Shown here piece after piece: positions 6,787 through 15,747 of a stretch of 64,000 nucleotides of DNA. Positions within the stretch are counted from its first letter, which is position 1. Each line of letters opens with the position of its first letter. The stretch lies in the NCBI GenBank assembly GCA_015057835.1, contig SVDL01000004.1:1-64000 (forward strand), given 5' to 3'. Under the pieces are notes generated by a model. That model had not been told where the DNA came from and made no database searches. It was given only the letters and a program-made list of their open reading frames with translations. The DNA is from Lachnospiraceae bacterium (lineage in GTDB: Bacteria > Bacillota > Clostridia > Lachnospirales > Lachnospiraceae). The position numbers were made by a program, and so were the translations under genes.

Positions 6787-8598
6787 ATGACGGAGACATT
6801 GAAAGAACGGAAAGACATGGATCCGCGGTTTATGTGGGATCTCACAAAACTATACGCGGATGATGAGGCCTGGGAGAAGGCTTTTGCGGAGATCGACCCT
6901 CTGATCGACGCTGTAGCGGAAATGGCGGGGACGCTGAGCGACGCCGGACATATTCTGGAGTATTTCCGCAGATCCACCGCTCTCGAGCGGACGCTGAGCA
7001 ACCTTTTTGAGTACGCATCGCTCCGGCGCAGCGGCGACACCAGGGAGACGGCGGCGCAGAGCATGTACGCGAGGGTTTACGGGAAATACGTAAATGCTGT
7101 CACGGCGTCCTCCTTTGCGGAGCCCGAGTTTCTCGCCCTCCCGGAGGAAGAGATCCGGAAGATCACAGAGGATCCGTCCCTTACGGAATTCTCTTTTGCC
7201 CTGAAACTGATCGCGGAGCGGAAGCCGCACACCCTCTCGGCGGGAGAGGAAATGCTGCTGGCCAGTTTCGGCGAAGTGTTCGCCGCGCCGGGGCAGATCG
7301 CGGAGAACCTGCAGGACGCGGATATGACCTTCTCCCCGGTAAAAGACGCGGAAGGAAAGGAACATGAGCTCACGGACTCCAATTTCATCCTTCTTCAGAA
7401 TTCGGAGGACCGCGTTCTCCGGGAGAACGCTTTCCGCAGCTACTACGCCGGATATAAAGGGCACATCAATACGTTCGGAGCTGCTTACAGCGGCGCGGTC
7501 AAGGCGGCGGCAGTCGAAGCGGCGGCGCGGCACTACGGATCGTCCCGGGAGATGGCGATGGCGGCGGAACACGTTCCGATGGAAGTCTATGACAATCTGA
7601 TCGCCGCCGTGCGGAAATTCATGCCCGCCATGTACCGCTATGTCGCGCTCCGGAAGAAGATCCTCGGCGTCGATGAACTGCACTATTATGATGTCTACAC
7701 GCCGCTTGTACAGGGCAGCACGAAGACGTACACCTACGAAGAGGCGCAGGAGATGATCCTCTCCGCCGTGGAACCTCTCGGAGAGGAGTACGGCAGAGTC
7801 GTCCGGCAGGCATTCGCCGAGCGGTGGATCGACGTCTATCCGAACCGGGGCAAGACCGGCGGCGCGTTTTCTGCAGGCACATATGATTCCGTGCCTTATA
7901 TCCTGACCAATTATACAGGGACGCTCAACAGTGTCTCCGCCCTCGCCCACGAGATGGGGCATTCCATGCACACGTGGCATGCCAACCGTCAGCAGCCGCC
8001 GCAGTATGCGGGGTATACGCTGTTCGTCGCGGAAGTCGCCTCGACGGTAAACGAAAATCTTCTGGTGGAGAAGCTTCTCGAGGGGACGCAGGATCCGAGG
8101 GAAAGACTGCTTTACCTCAATGAGTATATGGAAGGCTTCAAGGGAACCGTCTACCGCCAGACCATGTTCGCGGAATTTGAGAAGGAAGCCCACGCCATGG
8201 CGGAGAGAGGCGAAGCCCTGACGCCGGAAGCGCTCTGCGGGGTCTACCGGCAGCTGGTCTCCGATTATTTCGGACCGGATCTCGTCCCGGATGAGGAAGT
8301 GCAGTACGAGTGGGCGAGAATACCGCATTTCTACAGCCCGTTCTACGTTTTCAAGTATGCCACGAGCTACTGTGCTTCCGCGGCGGTCTCCGAGGCGGTC
8401 CGCACGGAGGGGGACGCGGCGGCGAAGCCCTATCTTGAATTCCTCTCCATGGGCGGCAGCGCGCTTCCGCTCGATGAACTGAAGCACGCCGGCGTGGATC
8501 TTTCAACACCGGCACCGATCGAGCGGGCTCTTTCCAAGTTTGAAAGAATCGTGGAAGAGGCCGAAAAAACGTACGAAATGATTGCGGGAGCGGAATAA
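6787..8598 (+). CDS. pepF: Oligoendopeptidase F (M3 metallopeptidase)
   Basis: A 603-residue cytoplasmic zinc peptidase of family M3B, the usual PepF length. The catalytic HEMGH is at residues 388-392 with the third zinc ligand Glu about 25 residues later (FVAEVAST). The substrate-cap helices are N-terminal. It cleaves peptides of about 7-17 residues in the cytosol and has no signal peptide. The start is preceded by GGAAAGGGA. It stands alone between the metal genes and the oxidoreductase. Confidence 0.95.
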   Translation: MTETLKERKDMDPRFMWDLTKLYADDEAWEKAFAEIDPLIDAVAEMAGTLSDAGHILEYFRRSTALERTLSNLFEYASLRRSGDTRETAAQSMYARVYGKYVNAVTASSFAEPEFLALPEEEIRKITEDPSLTEFSFALKLIAERKPHTLSAGEEMLLASFGEVFAAPGQIAENLQDADMTFSPVKDAEGKEHELTDSNFILLQNSEDRVLRENAFRSYYAGYKGHINTFGAAYSGAVKAAAVEAAARHYGSSREMAMAAEHVPMEVYDNLIAAVRKFMPAMYRYVALRKKILGVDELHYYDVYTPLVQGSTKTYTYEEAQEMILSAVEPLGEEYGRVVRQAFAERWIDVYPNRGKTGGAFSAGTYDSVPYILTNYTGTLNSVSALAHEMGHSMHTWHANRQQPPQYAGYTLFVAEVASTVNENLLVEKLLEGTQDPRERLLYLNEYMEGFKGTVYRQTMFAEFEKEAHAMAERGEALTPEALCGVYRQLVSDYFGPDLVPDEEVQYEWARIPHFYSPFYVFKYATSYCASAAVSEAVRTEGDAAAKPYLEFLSMGGSALPLDELKHAGVDLSTPAPIERALSKFERIVEEAEKTYEMIAGAE

Positions 8599-8609
8599 TC
8601 TGCTATAAT
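8582..8609 (+). promoter_or_regulatory. Candidate promoter for the mannitol-dehydrogenase-family gene
   Basis: TATAAT at 8604-8609 with TTGCGG at 8582-8587 (16-base spacer). The -35 hexamer lies inside the end of pepF and is only moderately good. Confidence 0.4.
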
Positions 8610-8677
8610 TATTCCGTATGCAGGCTTTTTCAGTCTGCTGTCAGGCGACCAGAAAATGATCAGGAGGAGATACTTAT

Positions 8678-10291
8678 ATGAAGCTGTGCAAGGATGCTCT
8701 GAAAAACCGGAAAGAATGGGAAAATGCGGGATTTACTCTCCCAAAATACGATATTGACGAGATGAGAAAGCAGACGGCGGAGACCCCGGAATGGGTGCAC
8801 CTCGGAGCGGGCAACATTTTCCGCGCGTTTATCTGCAAAAAAGCGCAGATGCTGCTCGACAGCGGCGACGCGAAGACCGGTATCATTGCGGTGGAAGGCT
8901 TTGACTACGATATCGTCACAAAGATCTATAAACCGTTTGACGAACTGTGCGCGGCGGTCACTCTGAAGGTGGACGGAAGCACAGATCAGGACATTATTGC
9001 CTCTGTCGCGAATTCCCTGATCCTTGATCCGGAGACGGAAGCGGACTGGGCGGAACTGCAGCGGATCTTTACGGCACCGACACTGAAGATGGTCAGTTTT
9101 ACCATCACTGAAAAAGGATACAGTCTTCTGGACCGCTCGGGAGCGATCGCGGCTCCGGTCGCGCAGGACATGAAAGAAGGTGCCGGAAAACCGGTAAGCT
9201 ATCTCGGAAAAGTGACGGCTCTTCTTTACGCGAGATATAAAGCCGGGGAGCTTCCGGTCGCGATGGTGAGCATGGACAACTGCTCCCACAACGGCGAGCT
9301 TCTTGAAAAAGCCATAACCGCGTTTGCGAAAGCCTGGGTCGAAAACGGCAAGGCGGAAGAAGGCTTCCTCGACTATGTGACGAAATCCGGAAAAGTATCT
9401 TTCCCGTGGAGCATGATCGACAAGATCACACCGCGCCCCGACGCGAGTGTTCAGAAATCTCTCGAGGACAGAGGACTCGAGGGTATCGCCCCCATTATTA
9501 CGTCCAGAAATACGTACATCGCGCCTTACGTCAATGCGGAAGAGGCGGAGTACCTTGTCATTGAAGACAAGTTCCCGAACGGACGTCCTGCGCTCGATAA
9601 AGTCGGCATCTATTTCACGGACCGCGAGACCGTAAACAAGACGGAAAAGATGAAAGTAGGCACCTGCCTCAATCCGATCCACACTGCTCTTGCGATTTAC
9701 GGATGCCTGCTCGGACACGAGCATATCTGTGACGAGACGCAGGATGCACAGCTGATGAAACTTGCGAAAGAACTGGCGATGACCGAGGGAATGCCCGCTG
9801 TCGTCGATCCGGGGATCCTCTCTCCGGTGGCCTTCGCGACGGAAGTGCTCGAAAAACGTCTTCCGAACCCGTTCATGCCGGATACGCCGCAGCGCATCGT
9901 GACCGACACGAGCCAGAAACTGCCGGTCCGCTTCGGCGAGACGATCAAGACCTACATCGCGAGAGACGATCTCAACGTGGATGATCTGAATCTGATTCCG
10001 CTTGTTTTCGCCGGATGGTGCCGTTACCTCATGGGTATCAATGATGAGGGCGGCGCGATGGAACTGAGTTCCGATCCGCTTCTTGCGGAACTTACGCCGG
10101 TATTTGAAAACGTGAAGCTCGGCGAAGCGTGCGATGTTCATGCACTGCTCGCCCCGGTGTTCTCAAACGCGAGAATTTTCGGCGTCGATCTCTATGAAGT
10201 CGGCATCGCAAAGAAAGCAGAAGAATATTTCGAACAGCTGATCGCCGGACCGGGCGCTGTGAGACAGACGCTTGTGAAGGTTCTCGGCTGA
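8678..10291 (+). CDS. Mannitol dehydrogenase family protein (fructuronate reductase-like)
   Basis: A 537-residue polyol-specific long-chain dehydrogenase/reductase (UxuB/MtlD superfamily). The N-terminal NAD-binding region contains WVHLGAGNIFRAFI. The catalytic Lys-Asn-His set is in KVGTCLNPIH (Lys326, Asn332, His335), and MDNCSHNGELL is typical of the mannonate/fructuronate branch. It probably interconverts a ketose or keto-acid and a polyol or aldonate with NAD(H). A strong AGGAGGAG site precedes the ATG. It forms a single transcription unit ending at the hairpin at 10310-10346, so neighbours give no clue to the substrate. Confidence 0.85.
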   Translation: MKLCKDALKNRKEWENAGFTLPKYDIDEMRKQTAETPEWVHLGAGNIFRAFICKKAQMLLDSGDAKTGIIAVEGFDYDIVTKIYKPFDELCAAVTLKVDGSTDQDIIASVANSLILDPETEADWAELQRIFTAPTLKMVSFTITEKGYSLLDRSGAIAAPVAQDMKEGAGKPVSYLGKVTALLYARYKAGELPVAMVSMDNCSHNGELLEKAITAFAKAWVENGKAEEGFLDYVTKSGKVSFPWSMIDKITPRPDASVQKSLEDRGLEGIAPIITSRNTYIAPYVNAEEAEYLVIEDKFPNGRPALDKVGIYFTDRETVNKTEKMKVGTCLNPIHTALAIYGCLLGHEHICDETQDAQLMKLAKELAMTEGMPAVVDPGILSPVAFATEVLEKRLPNPFMPDTPQRIVTDTSQKLPVRFGETIKTYIARDDLNVDDLNLIPLVFAGWCRYLMGINDEGGAMELSSDPLLAELTPVFENVKLGEACDVHALLAPVFSNARIFGVDLYEVGIAKKAEEYFEQLIAGPGAVRQTLVKVLG

Positions 10292-10309
10292 TACCGGAAC
10301 ATATTTAAG

Positions 10310-10346
10310 GCATAAGACGACAGCTTGCGGAGCTGTCGTTTTATGC
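10310..10346. terminator. Long near-perfect terminator hairpin, possibly bidirectional
   Basis: 16-base arms (GCATAAGACGACAGCT and its complement with one mismatch) enclose TGCGG. The right arm contains TTTT and the left arm AAGA. It ends the oxidoreductase transcript 19 bases after its stop and directly precedes the LCP gene, so it excludes starts upstream of about 10346 for that gene. Confidence 0.85.
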
Positions 10347-10378
10347 AAAATAAAGAACACATTGAAAAGGCATTGATG

Positions 10379-11530
10379 ATGGCAAAAAAAGTAAAAAAGA
10401 AAAGCAAATGGAAAGCGCCGCTCATCGTTATGGTGATCATTCTCGTGCTCTTCGGGGGTGCCTGGGCGGTCTTTGCGAGATACTACAATCTGAGCAATTT
10501 TGTGAAAGATGAGGAAGTCAGCAAACAGGCTGAGGAGAACAGCGAGGAAGTCGAGGCGGAGGACAACGGTCTTACCTCCGAGGAAGAGGAAGTGATGCGG
10601 ATCGAGGCGGAGAGCGCTCTCGAGGATACCGCGCTTCCCGAGAACGAGAATGTTTACAATATCCTTCTCATCGGCGTTGACCGGAGAGACCGCAGCTGGT
10701 CCGGCAACTCGGATTCCATGATTCTTCTTTCCATCAACCATAATACAAAATCGATGCACATGATCTCCTTTATGCGCGATCTCTACGCGGATATTCCGGG
10801 CAAGGGCGTCCACAAGCTGAACGCGGCCTGCGCGTACGGCGGAGGACCGCTTCTTGTGCAGACGATCGAGCAGAACTATAAAGTCAATATCGACAATTAC
10901 GCGAGCGTCGATTTCCCGGCGATGATCAAGATCATCGACTACGCCGGAGGCGTGGAGCTCACCCTCTCCGAGAGAGAAGTGCAGGTCGCCAACGACTATA
11001 TCCGCGTCATGTGCGAGGAACAGCACGAAGATTTCTCGAAGCATAAACTGCCGGGCCCGGGCACCTATAACTGTGACGGATTCCAGGCCGTCGGCCACGC
11101 GAGAAACCGCTTCATCGGCAATTCCGACTATCAGCGCACCGAGAGACAGCGCACGGTCCTCACGAAGATCATGGAGCGCGTCAAGGCGATGAGCGTCACG
11201 GAAATGAACAGGTTCGTCGAAAACGTCCTGCCGCTCGTGACTCACAATGTGGAGAGCTCGACAATGCTGGATCTCATTTCCAAAGCACCCTCGATCCTGA
11301 AGGAGTATTCCCTCGGAACGAGCCGCGTGCCCTATGACGGGATGTTCTCCTCGAGAGGGGAGATCCTGTATCCGGATATGAAGGAAACGATCCAGCGGCT
11401 CCAGGATACGATCAATGCGGACGGCCTCGCGGAGTGGGAGAAGAAATCGGGGGATGCCGAGGAAGGCTCCAACGACGATATCCAGCCGGATATCGGAGAT
11501 CTGAAAGAAGACGACGGAAAGCCCGACTGA
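10379..11530 (+). CDS. LytR-CpsA-Psr (LCP) family cell-wall glycopolymer transferase
   Basis: A 383-residue membrane protein with a Lys-rich cytoplasmic tail (MAKKVKKKSKWK), one transmembrane helix (about 13-33), an acidic linker, then an extracellular LCP domain (VYNILLIGVDRR ... MISFMRDLYADIPG ... HKLNAAC). The domain contains the conserved Asp and Arg residues that bind polyprenyl pyrophosphate and metal. LCP enzymes attach teichoic acids, capsule or other glycopolymers to peptidoglycan. The start is ATG at 10379 (or the adjacent ATG at 10376) behind AAAAGG; earlier starts fall in the terminator. It is 13 bases upstream of the next gene. Confidence 0.9.
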   Translation: MAKKVKKKSKWKAPLIVMVIILVLFGGAWAVFARYYNLSNFVKDEEVSKQAEENSEEVEAEDNGLTSEEEEVMRIEAESALEDTALPENENVYNILLIGVDRRDRSWSGNSDSMILLSINHNTKSMHMISFMRDLYADIPGKGVHKLNAACAYGGGPLLVQTIEQNYKVNIDNYASVDFPAMIKIIDYAGGVELTLSEREVQVANDYIRVMCEEQHEDFSKHKLPGPGTYNCDGFQAVGHARNRFIGNSDYQRTERQRTVLTKIMERVKAMSVTEMNRFVENVLPLVTHNVESSTMLDLISKAPSILKEYSLGTSRVPYDGMFSSRGEILYPDMKETIQRLQDTINADGLAEWEKKSGDAEEGSNDDIQPDIGDLKEDDGKPD

Positions 11531-11543
11531 CGGAAGGAAGCGC

Positions 11544-14045
11544 ATGATCTGGTTTCAGAGATTTTATCTTGATAAGGAAAAAGATATGATCGTCGATCTC
11601 TATAAAGAGACCGACGGTCTTTCTTACATTTTAAGGACCCCCAATCACAATACGGGGAACCTCATCACGAACCTCGCGAAGCTGTGCGGACTGCCTCTGT
11701 CCTATGACGGGAACGGTCTCAAGATCATCTGCGGCGAGGTTCCCTGCTATGTCGACGGATACAACCGGGAGATCTGGATCTTCCGCCTCGGGGGAACGAA
11801 AGTCGCCAACATTTATCCCGACGGCACGGTGGAGATGAAGGCGCAGATCCCCTCCATTTCCAAGACGCTCATGAGCCAGACGAAGGATTACCGGCTCCCG
11901 GAGGAGAAGACCATCGTCAAGACCTACATCCGCTCAGAGTGCAAGTTCCGGACGGACCTCCACACGCATATGAACGCCAATCTGCCGCCGGATGTCCTGA
12001 TCGCGCTCGGGATCGCCCATGAGATCCGCTATCCTCTTTACTACATCAAAAAGCTGAAACTGCGCTGCACGGAGGAACAGAAAGAGAAGCTTGCCGCGCG
12101 GAGGCTCGCGGCGGAGGAAAAATACCGGGACTACGCCCTGACGGGAAAATACATGACCCGCCGCGTCGATGACAATACTTTCATCAATTTTGCGGACCTC
12201 ATTCTGAAAAATCCGGGGGACGCCGCCTATAATATCGCGAAGATCAGGAATTCCCTGGCAATCATGAAAGACGGGCAGGCGGTCTTTACGAATCTGGAGA
12301 AGGTCTATCTGTACCGCTATGTCTTTACAAAAGGGGTGCCCGCCGATGATCGGATCGGCGTGTGCCCGGGAGAAGAGGACAGAGGAAGGCTGTTGTCCGC
12401 CGCGGACGCTTTCCAGGCGATGTCCGCGGTCCGCGCGATCCCGGATGAGGATATCCGGCGCACGGTGCTGCAGATCCTGAGGGACCGGGAAACGCCGGAG
12501 TATCGGGACAATACCGTTTTCCAGGATAAGCTCCTCTGGATCGCCAGAGGATACGCCTCCCGCGGGATCACTTACGCGGAGATCTCGGACACATCCCTTG
12601 TCAAAAAAGACGCCGCTCCGGATGTTCTCGCCCAGATCCATGCCGTCATGCCCGCAATTTACCGCGAGACGGGCGTCCTTCTGCGGTTCCTCGCCGGGAT
12701 CCGGCGCATTCCGCTCACCATCATCAAACATAAAGCATCCGGAAGCGATTATTTCCGGGAGAATCTGCAGGTCCTGGCCGCCGTCGCACAGGATCCGTAC
12801 GTGGCCGGCAGCGATATTATCGGCGAGGAGATCAACGACATCCGGGATCTTCGGCCGGTGATCAAAGAGATCGTGAGGATCGCGGCGGAAGAGACGGATT
12901 TTACGGTCCGGATCCACGCCGGTGAAAACGACAGTCTTCGGGATAATGTGATCAACAGCGTCCGCTGCGTAAAAGACTCTCTCGCCCCGGGGCAGCCCAT
13001 GCCGCAGCTGCGCATCGGCCACGGGCTCTATACGGCAAATCTCAGTTCCGCCAAGGGCAGGACTCTGATCCGGGAACTGACGGAATCCGGCGCCGTGCTG
13101 GAATTCCAGATCTCATCCAATGTCCGCCTCAATAACTTAAGCGGCATGGAGAAACATCCTCTCCGATCCTACCTCCGGGCGGGCGTCCGCTGCGTGCAGG
13201 GGACGGACGGGGCCGCTCTTTACGGAACGGATTCCATCGATGAACAGCTCTCCCTCGAGAAAATGCTCGGGCTCTCTTTCGATGAGCTTTGCGCCATGCG
13301 GAAATGCGAAGAAGAAGTGCGCGCCGCAGGGGTGCGCGCGTTTGAGCGCAAAAGCATGAAGTTGCGGGAGAGGCTTGTACAGGAAGATATGGAAGGTTCG
13401 CCGGAGACCTATTACCGGAAGCTCATTCTGGAAAAGGCGGGATGGACAGGAATCGGCCTTGTCCGCGACAGAAGGAAAAATGCAGCCGCAGCGCTTGCCG
13501 ACCGGATCGAGGAACTTCCGGACGGCTTGCGGCCGGTGGTCCTGTGCGGAGGAAGCTTTAATAACGACGCCAGAACGACAAAAGTGACGGAAGAGGGCAG
13601 AAAGCTGATACGGAAGATCATTGAAAAATGCGATCCGTCAGAACATTACTTTGTAATCGGACACAGGATCAGCGGCTACGAGCGGTGCCTCATCGAAGAA
13701 TGCGCCGGCCGTTTTCCGATCTACGCGTTTGTTCCGACTCTGCTCTCTGATCAGCGGATCCGCCGGATCCGGGAGAGCGGCGTGAAGGTGCGCGTCTCCA
13801 TCGAACCGGTGGACATGGGGATCTATAAGAGCATCGCCTATGAGATCTTCAAGCGTCGGGAATCCACCCTTATAGCGCTGGACGGAAACAGCGCCGGCGC
13901 CAATCTCATTCAGGAGGCGAAGAACGCGAAATACCGCTGCCGCATTTTTGTGAGCAGAAGTTCCCGCACGCTGAGAGAGAAGGCGGATTCCCTGGAAGGG
14001 TATGTCACCCTGATCGGTGACGGCGGTGAGATCGATGGCATCTGA
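11544..14045 (+). CDS. Adenosine-deaminase-superfamily protein with C-terminal Rossmann-like region
   Basis: An 833-residue protein, about twice the size of ordinary adenosine deaminase. After an N-terminal ~130-residue region of unknown type, the deaminase metal motifs appear in order: HTH (His140, His142), HAGE (458-461, catalytic Glu), RIGHG (His near 493) and a GTDG aspartate motif (near 553). The C-terminal ~190 residues (from about 650) contain VVLCGGSFNND, EHYFVIGHRISGYERCL and LIALDGNSAGANLIQEA, which look like an alternating beta/alpha nucleotide-binding fold resembling LOG/SLOG domains. That is my inference; no domain search was possible. Substrate is likely a purine nucleoside or nucleotide derivative. 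ATG at 11544 has GGAAGGAAG upstream; ATG at 11586 behind AAGGAAAAAG is an alternative. It lies between LCP and rsmJ genes, overlapping rsmJ by 11 bases. Confidence 0.75.
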   Translation: MIWFQRFYLDKEKDMIVDLYKETDGLSYILRTPNHNTGNLITNLAKLCGLPLSYDGNGLKIICGEVPCYVDGYNREIWIFRLGGTKVANIYPDGTVEMKAQIPSISKTLMSQTKDYRLPEEKTIVKTYIRSECKFRTDLHTHMNANLPPDVLIALGIAHEIRYPLYYIKKLKLRCTEEQKEKLAARRLAAEEKYRDYALTGKYMTRRVDDNTFINFADLILKNPGDAAYNIAKIRNSLAIMKDGQAVFTNLEKVYLYRYVFTKGVPADDRIGVCPGEEDRGRLLSAADAFQAMSAVRAIPDEDIRRTVLQILRDRETPEYRDNTVFQDKLLWIARGYASRGITYAEISDTSLVKKDAAPDVLAQIHAVMPAIYRETGVLLRFLAGIRRIPLTIIKHKASGSDYFRENLQVLAAVAQDPYVAGSDIIGEEINDIRDLRPVIKEIVRIAAEETDFTVRIHAGENDSLRDNVINSVRCVKDSLAPGQPMPQLRIGHGLYTANLSSAKGRTLIRELTESGAVLEFQISSNVRLNNLSGMEKHPLRSYLRAGVRCVQGTDGAALYGTDSIDEQLSLEKMLGLSFDELCAMRKCEEEVRAAGVRAFERKSMKLRERLVQEDMEGSPETYYRKLILEKAGWTGIGLVRDRRKNAAAALADRIEELPDGLRPVVLCGGSFNNDARTTKVTEEGRKLIRKIIEKCDPSEHYFVIGHRISGYERCLIEECAGRFPIYAFVPTLLSDQRIRRIRESGVKVRVSIEPVDMGIYKSIAYEIFKRRESTLIALDGNSAGANLIQEAKNAKYRCRIFVSRSSRTLREKADSLEGYVTLIGDGGEIDGI

Positions 14046-14685
14046 GCTTGTGAGAGGGCCGGACGGCCTTGCTCTGACCGACGGAAATCTGTCGGTGCGG
14101 GGTGATTTTACACAGCTTCTTCCGAGGATCCGCCGGGGCGGCCTCTCAGGAGAGATGCTGGTCAAAGCCGCGCGGATCAAAAAGATGGAGGGAACGCAGA
14201 CTGTGCTCGACGCGACAGCGGGACTCGGGGAGGACTCGCTGATCCTCGCCGCGGCCGGGTTCCGCGTTCTCCTTTATGAGAAGGATCCGGTTATTGCCGC
14301 GCTTCTTGCGGACGCCATGGAGAGAGCTTCGAAGGAGCCGGAACTGCAGGAGGTCCTGTCCAGAATGCATTTTACCGAGGGCGACAGCGTGGGAGCCATG
14401 AAAGCGATCGCAGCGGGAGAGGCCGTCGCCCCGGAAGTGATCCTTCTCGACCCGATGTTTCCGAAGAGAGAGAAAAGCGCGCTGGTTAAGAAAAAATTCC
14501 AGCTTCTTCATCTGCTGGAAAAACCATGTGAAAACGAAGAAGAACTGCTTGCGGCAGCACTCTCCGCGCATCCGCGCAAGATCGTGATCAAGCGCCCGCT
14601 GAAAGGCGCGTATCTTGCGGGACGCCGTCCGGATTACTCCCTTAAGGGGAAAGCGATCCGATATGACTGCATTGTGCTGGCCTGA
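14035..14685 (+). CDS. rsmJ: RsmJ-like class I SAM-dependent methyltransferase
   Basis: A 216-residue protein. VLDATAGLGEDSLILAAAG is the SAM-binding motif I in the form used by RsmJ (16S rRNA G1516 N2-methyltransferase). VILLDPMFPKREKSALVKKK is the matching catalytic/motif IV region (DPMFP). The start is ATG at 14035, overlapping the end of the preceding deaminase-like gene; the ribosome binding site (GGTGAG) is weak, consistent with translational coupling. The family match is strong. The rRNA target is inferred from E. coli RsmJ. Confidence 0.82.
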   Translation: MASELVRGPDGLALTDGNLSVRGDFTQLLPRIRRGGLSGEMLVKAARIKKMEGTQTVLDATAGLGEDSLILAAAGFRVLLYEKDPVIAALLADAMERASKEPELQEVLSRMHFTEGDSVGAMKAIAAGEAVAPEVILLDPMFPKREKSALVKKKFQLLHLLEKPCENEEELLAAALSAHPRKIVIKRPLKGAYLAGRRPDYSLKGKAIRYDCIVLA

Positions 14686-14690
14686 GTTTT

Positions 14691-14712
14691 ATTGTACAAT
14701 CTATTGTACATT
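14691..14712. promoter_or_regulatory. Repeated ATTGTACA(A/T)T motif, candidate regulator site
   Basis: ATTGTACAAT (14691-14700) is a perfect 10-base palindrome and is followed 12 bases later by ATTGTACATT (14703-14712). They lie just after rsmJ and about 70 bases before the REC-GGDEF gene, where a promoter is expected. No clear -35/-10 pair was recognised. Confidence 0.35.
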
Positions 14713-14783
14713 CAGAATATTTTACAAGACCCCTGCAAAATATCCACTGCTGATTATACCTGTTGAAAGGCAGCCAAAATACC

Positions 14784-15723
14784 ATGCCAGATACTCATCT
14801 GAATTTCCATTCCATGAACGGCAAAAGGCGTATCCTGATCGTCGAGGACGAACTGATCAATCAGGAGATCCTCCGCATGATCCTGCAGGATACCTATGAG
14901 ATCGTTTTCGCCTCAAACGGCAGCGAAGCTATGGAAGCAGCCCGCACAGGGAGTGATACCCTGAGCCTCATTCTCCTGGATCTCAACCTTCCCGACATGC
15001 ATGGCCTTGAAGTTCTTCGTGTACTGAAATCGGATCTTGCGATCTCCCGTGTTCCTGTTATCGTCATGACGGCGGAGAAAGACGCGGAGGTGGAGAGCCT
15101 TACTCTTGGCGCGATCGATTTTATTCCGAAACCCTACCCGCAGCCCGGCGTCATACTTGCCCGCATCCTGCGGACAATCGAGCTGTCCGAGGACCGGGAC
15201 ATTATCCGATGGACGGAAAGGGATCAGCTGACCGGACTCTACAACAGGGAATATTTCTACCACTATGCGGAGCAGTACGACATTTACCATAAGGAGCTGC
15301 CGACGGACGCGATCGTACTCGATGTTAATCATTTCCATATGATCAATGAGAGACACGGCCGCCACCACGGGGATAAAGTGCTCCGGCAGATCGGGGAGAT
15401 CGTCCGTGAGCTCGTACGGGACAGCGGCGGAAGTACTCCGGGCCAATTTCCGTTCGGCGGATGATATCTGCCGCCTCAAAGAAGATGAGTTTGTCGTGAT
15501 CATGACGAGAATGTCCGGTAAGATGAAAACGCTGGTCTTTGAAAAAGTGGAGATGATCAACGACGTCCTCCGGAATCCGGACGAGGATGCGGTGCCGATC
15601 TCCCTGAGCGTGGGCATTGCTTTTTCGGACAGGGAAAACCCGCAGGGAGATATTTTCCAGGATGCGGATACTGCCCTGCAGCGCATGAAAGAAGTGCGGG
15701 ACTGCGGATGCGCTGTTTTCTGA
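14784..15723 (+). pseudogene. Response-regulator receiver / GGDEF-like protein, frameshifted
   Basis: The first reading frame (14784-15464) encodes a receiver domain (RILIVEDELINQEIL, phosphoacceptor Asp in LILLDLNLPDMHG, Lys in FIPKPYPQPG) and the start of a diguanylate-cyclase-like domain (RDQLTGLYNREYF, DVNHFHMINERHGRHHGD). It then runs into a stop after VRELVRDSGGSTPG. The rest of the domain is in the +1 frame, from about VLRANFRSADDICR to the stop at 15723. The signature there is KEDEF instead of GGDEF, so the domain would be catalytically weak or inactive even if intact. Joining the frames restores a normal-length domain. Either a recent mutation, an assembly error or recoding. A typical REC-GGDEF protein controls cyclic di-GMP. 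Confidence 0.8.
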
Positions 15724-15747
15724 GCCGCGGTCTGAGAAATAAGAAAT

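Noticed and set aside
10325-10378. Upstream start for the LCP protein at TTG 10325 or ATG 10343
   Set aside because: Both lie within or against the terminator hairpin of the preceding gene and lack a ribosome binding site.
11544-14045. RADAR phage-defence deaminase (RdrB)
   Set aside because: No RdrA ATPase gene is adjacent, neighbours are housekeeping genes, and the C-terminal region does not suggest RdrB; only general deaminase motifs are shared.
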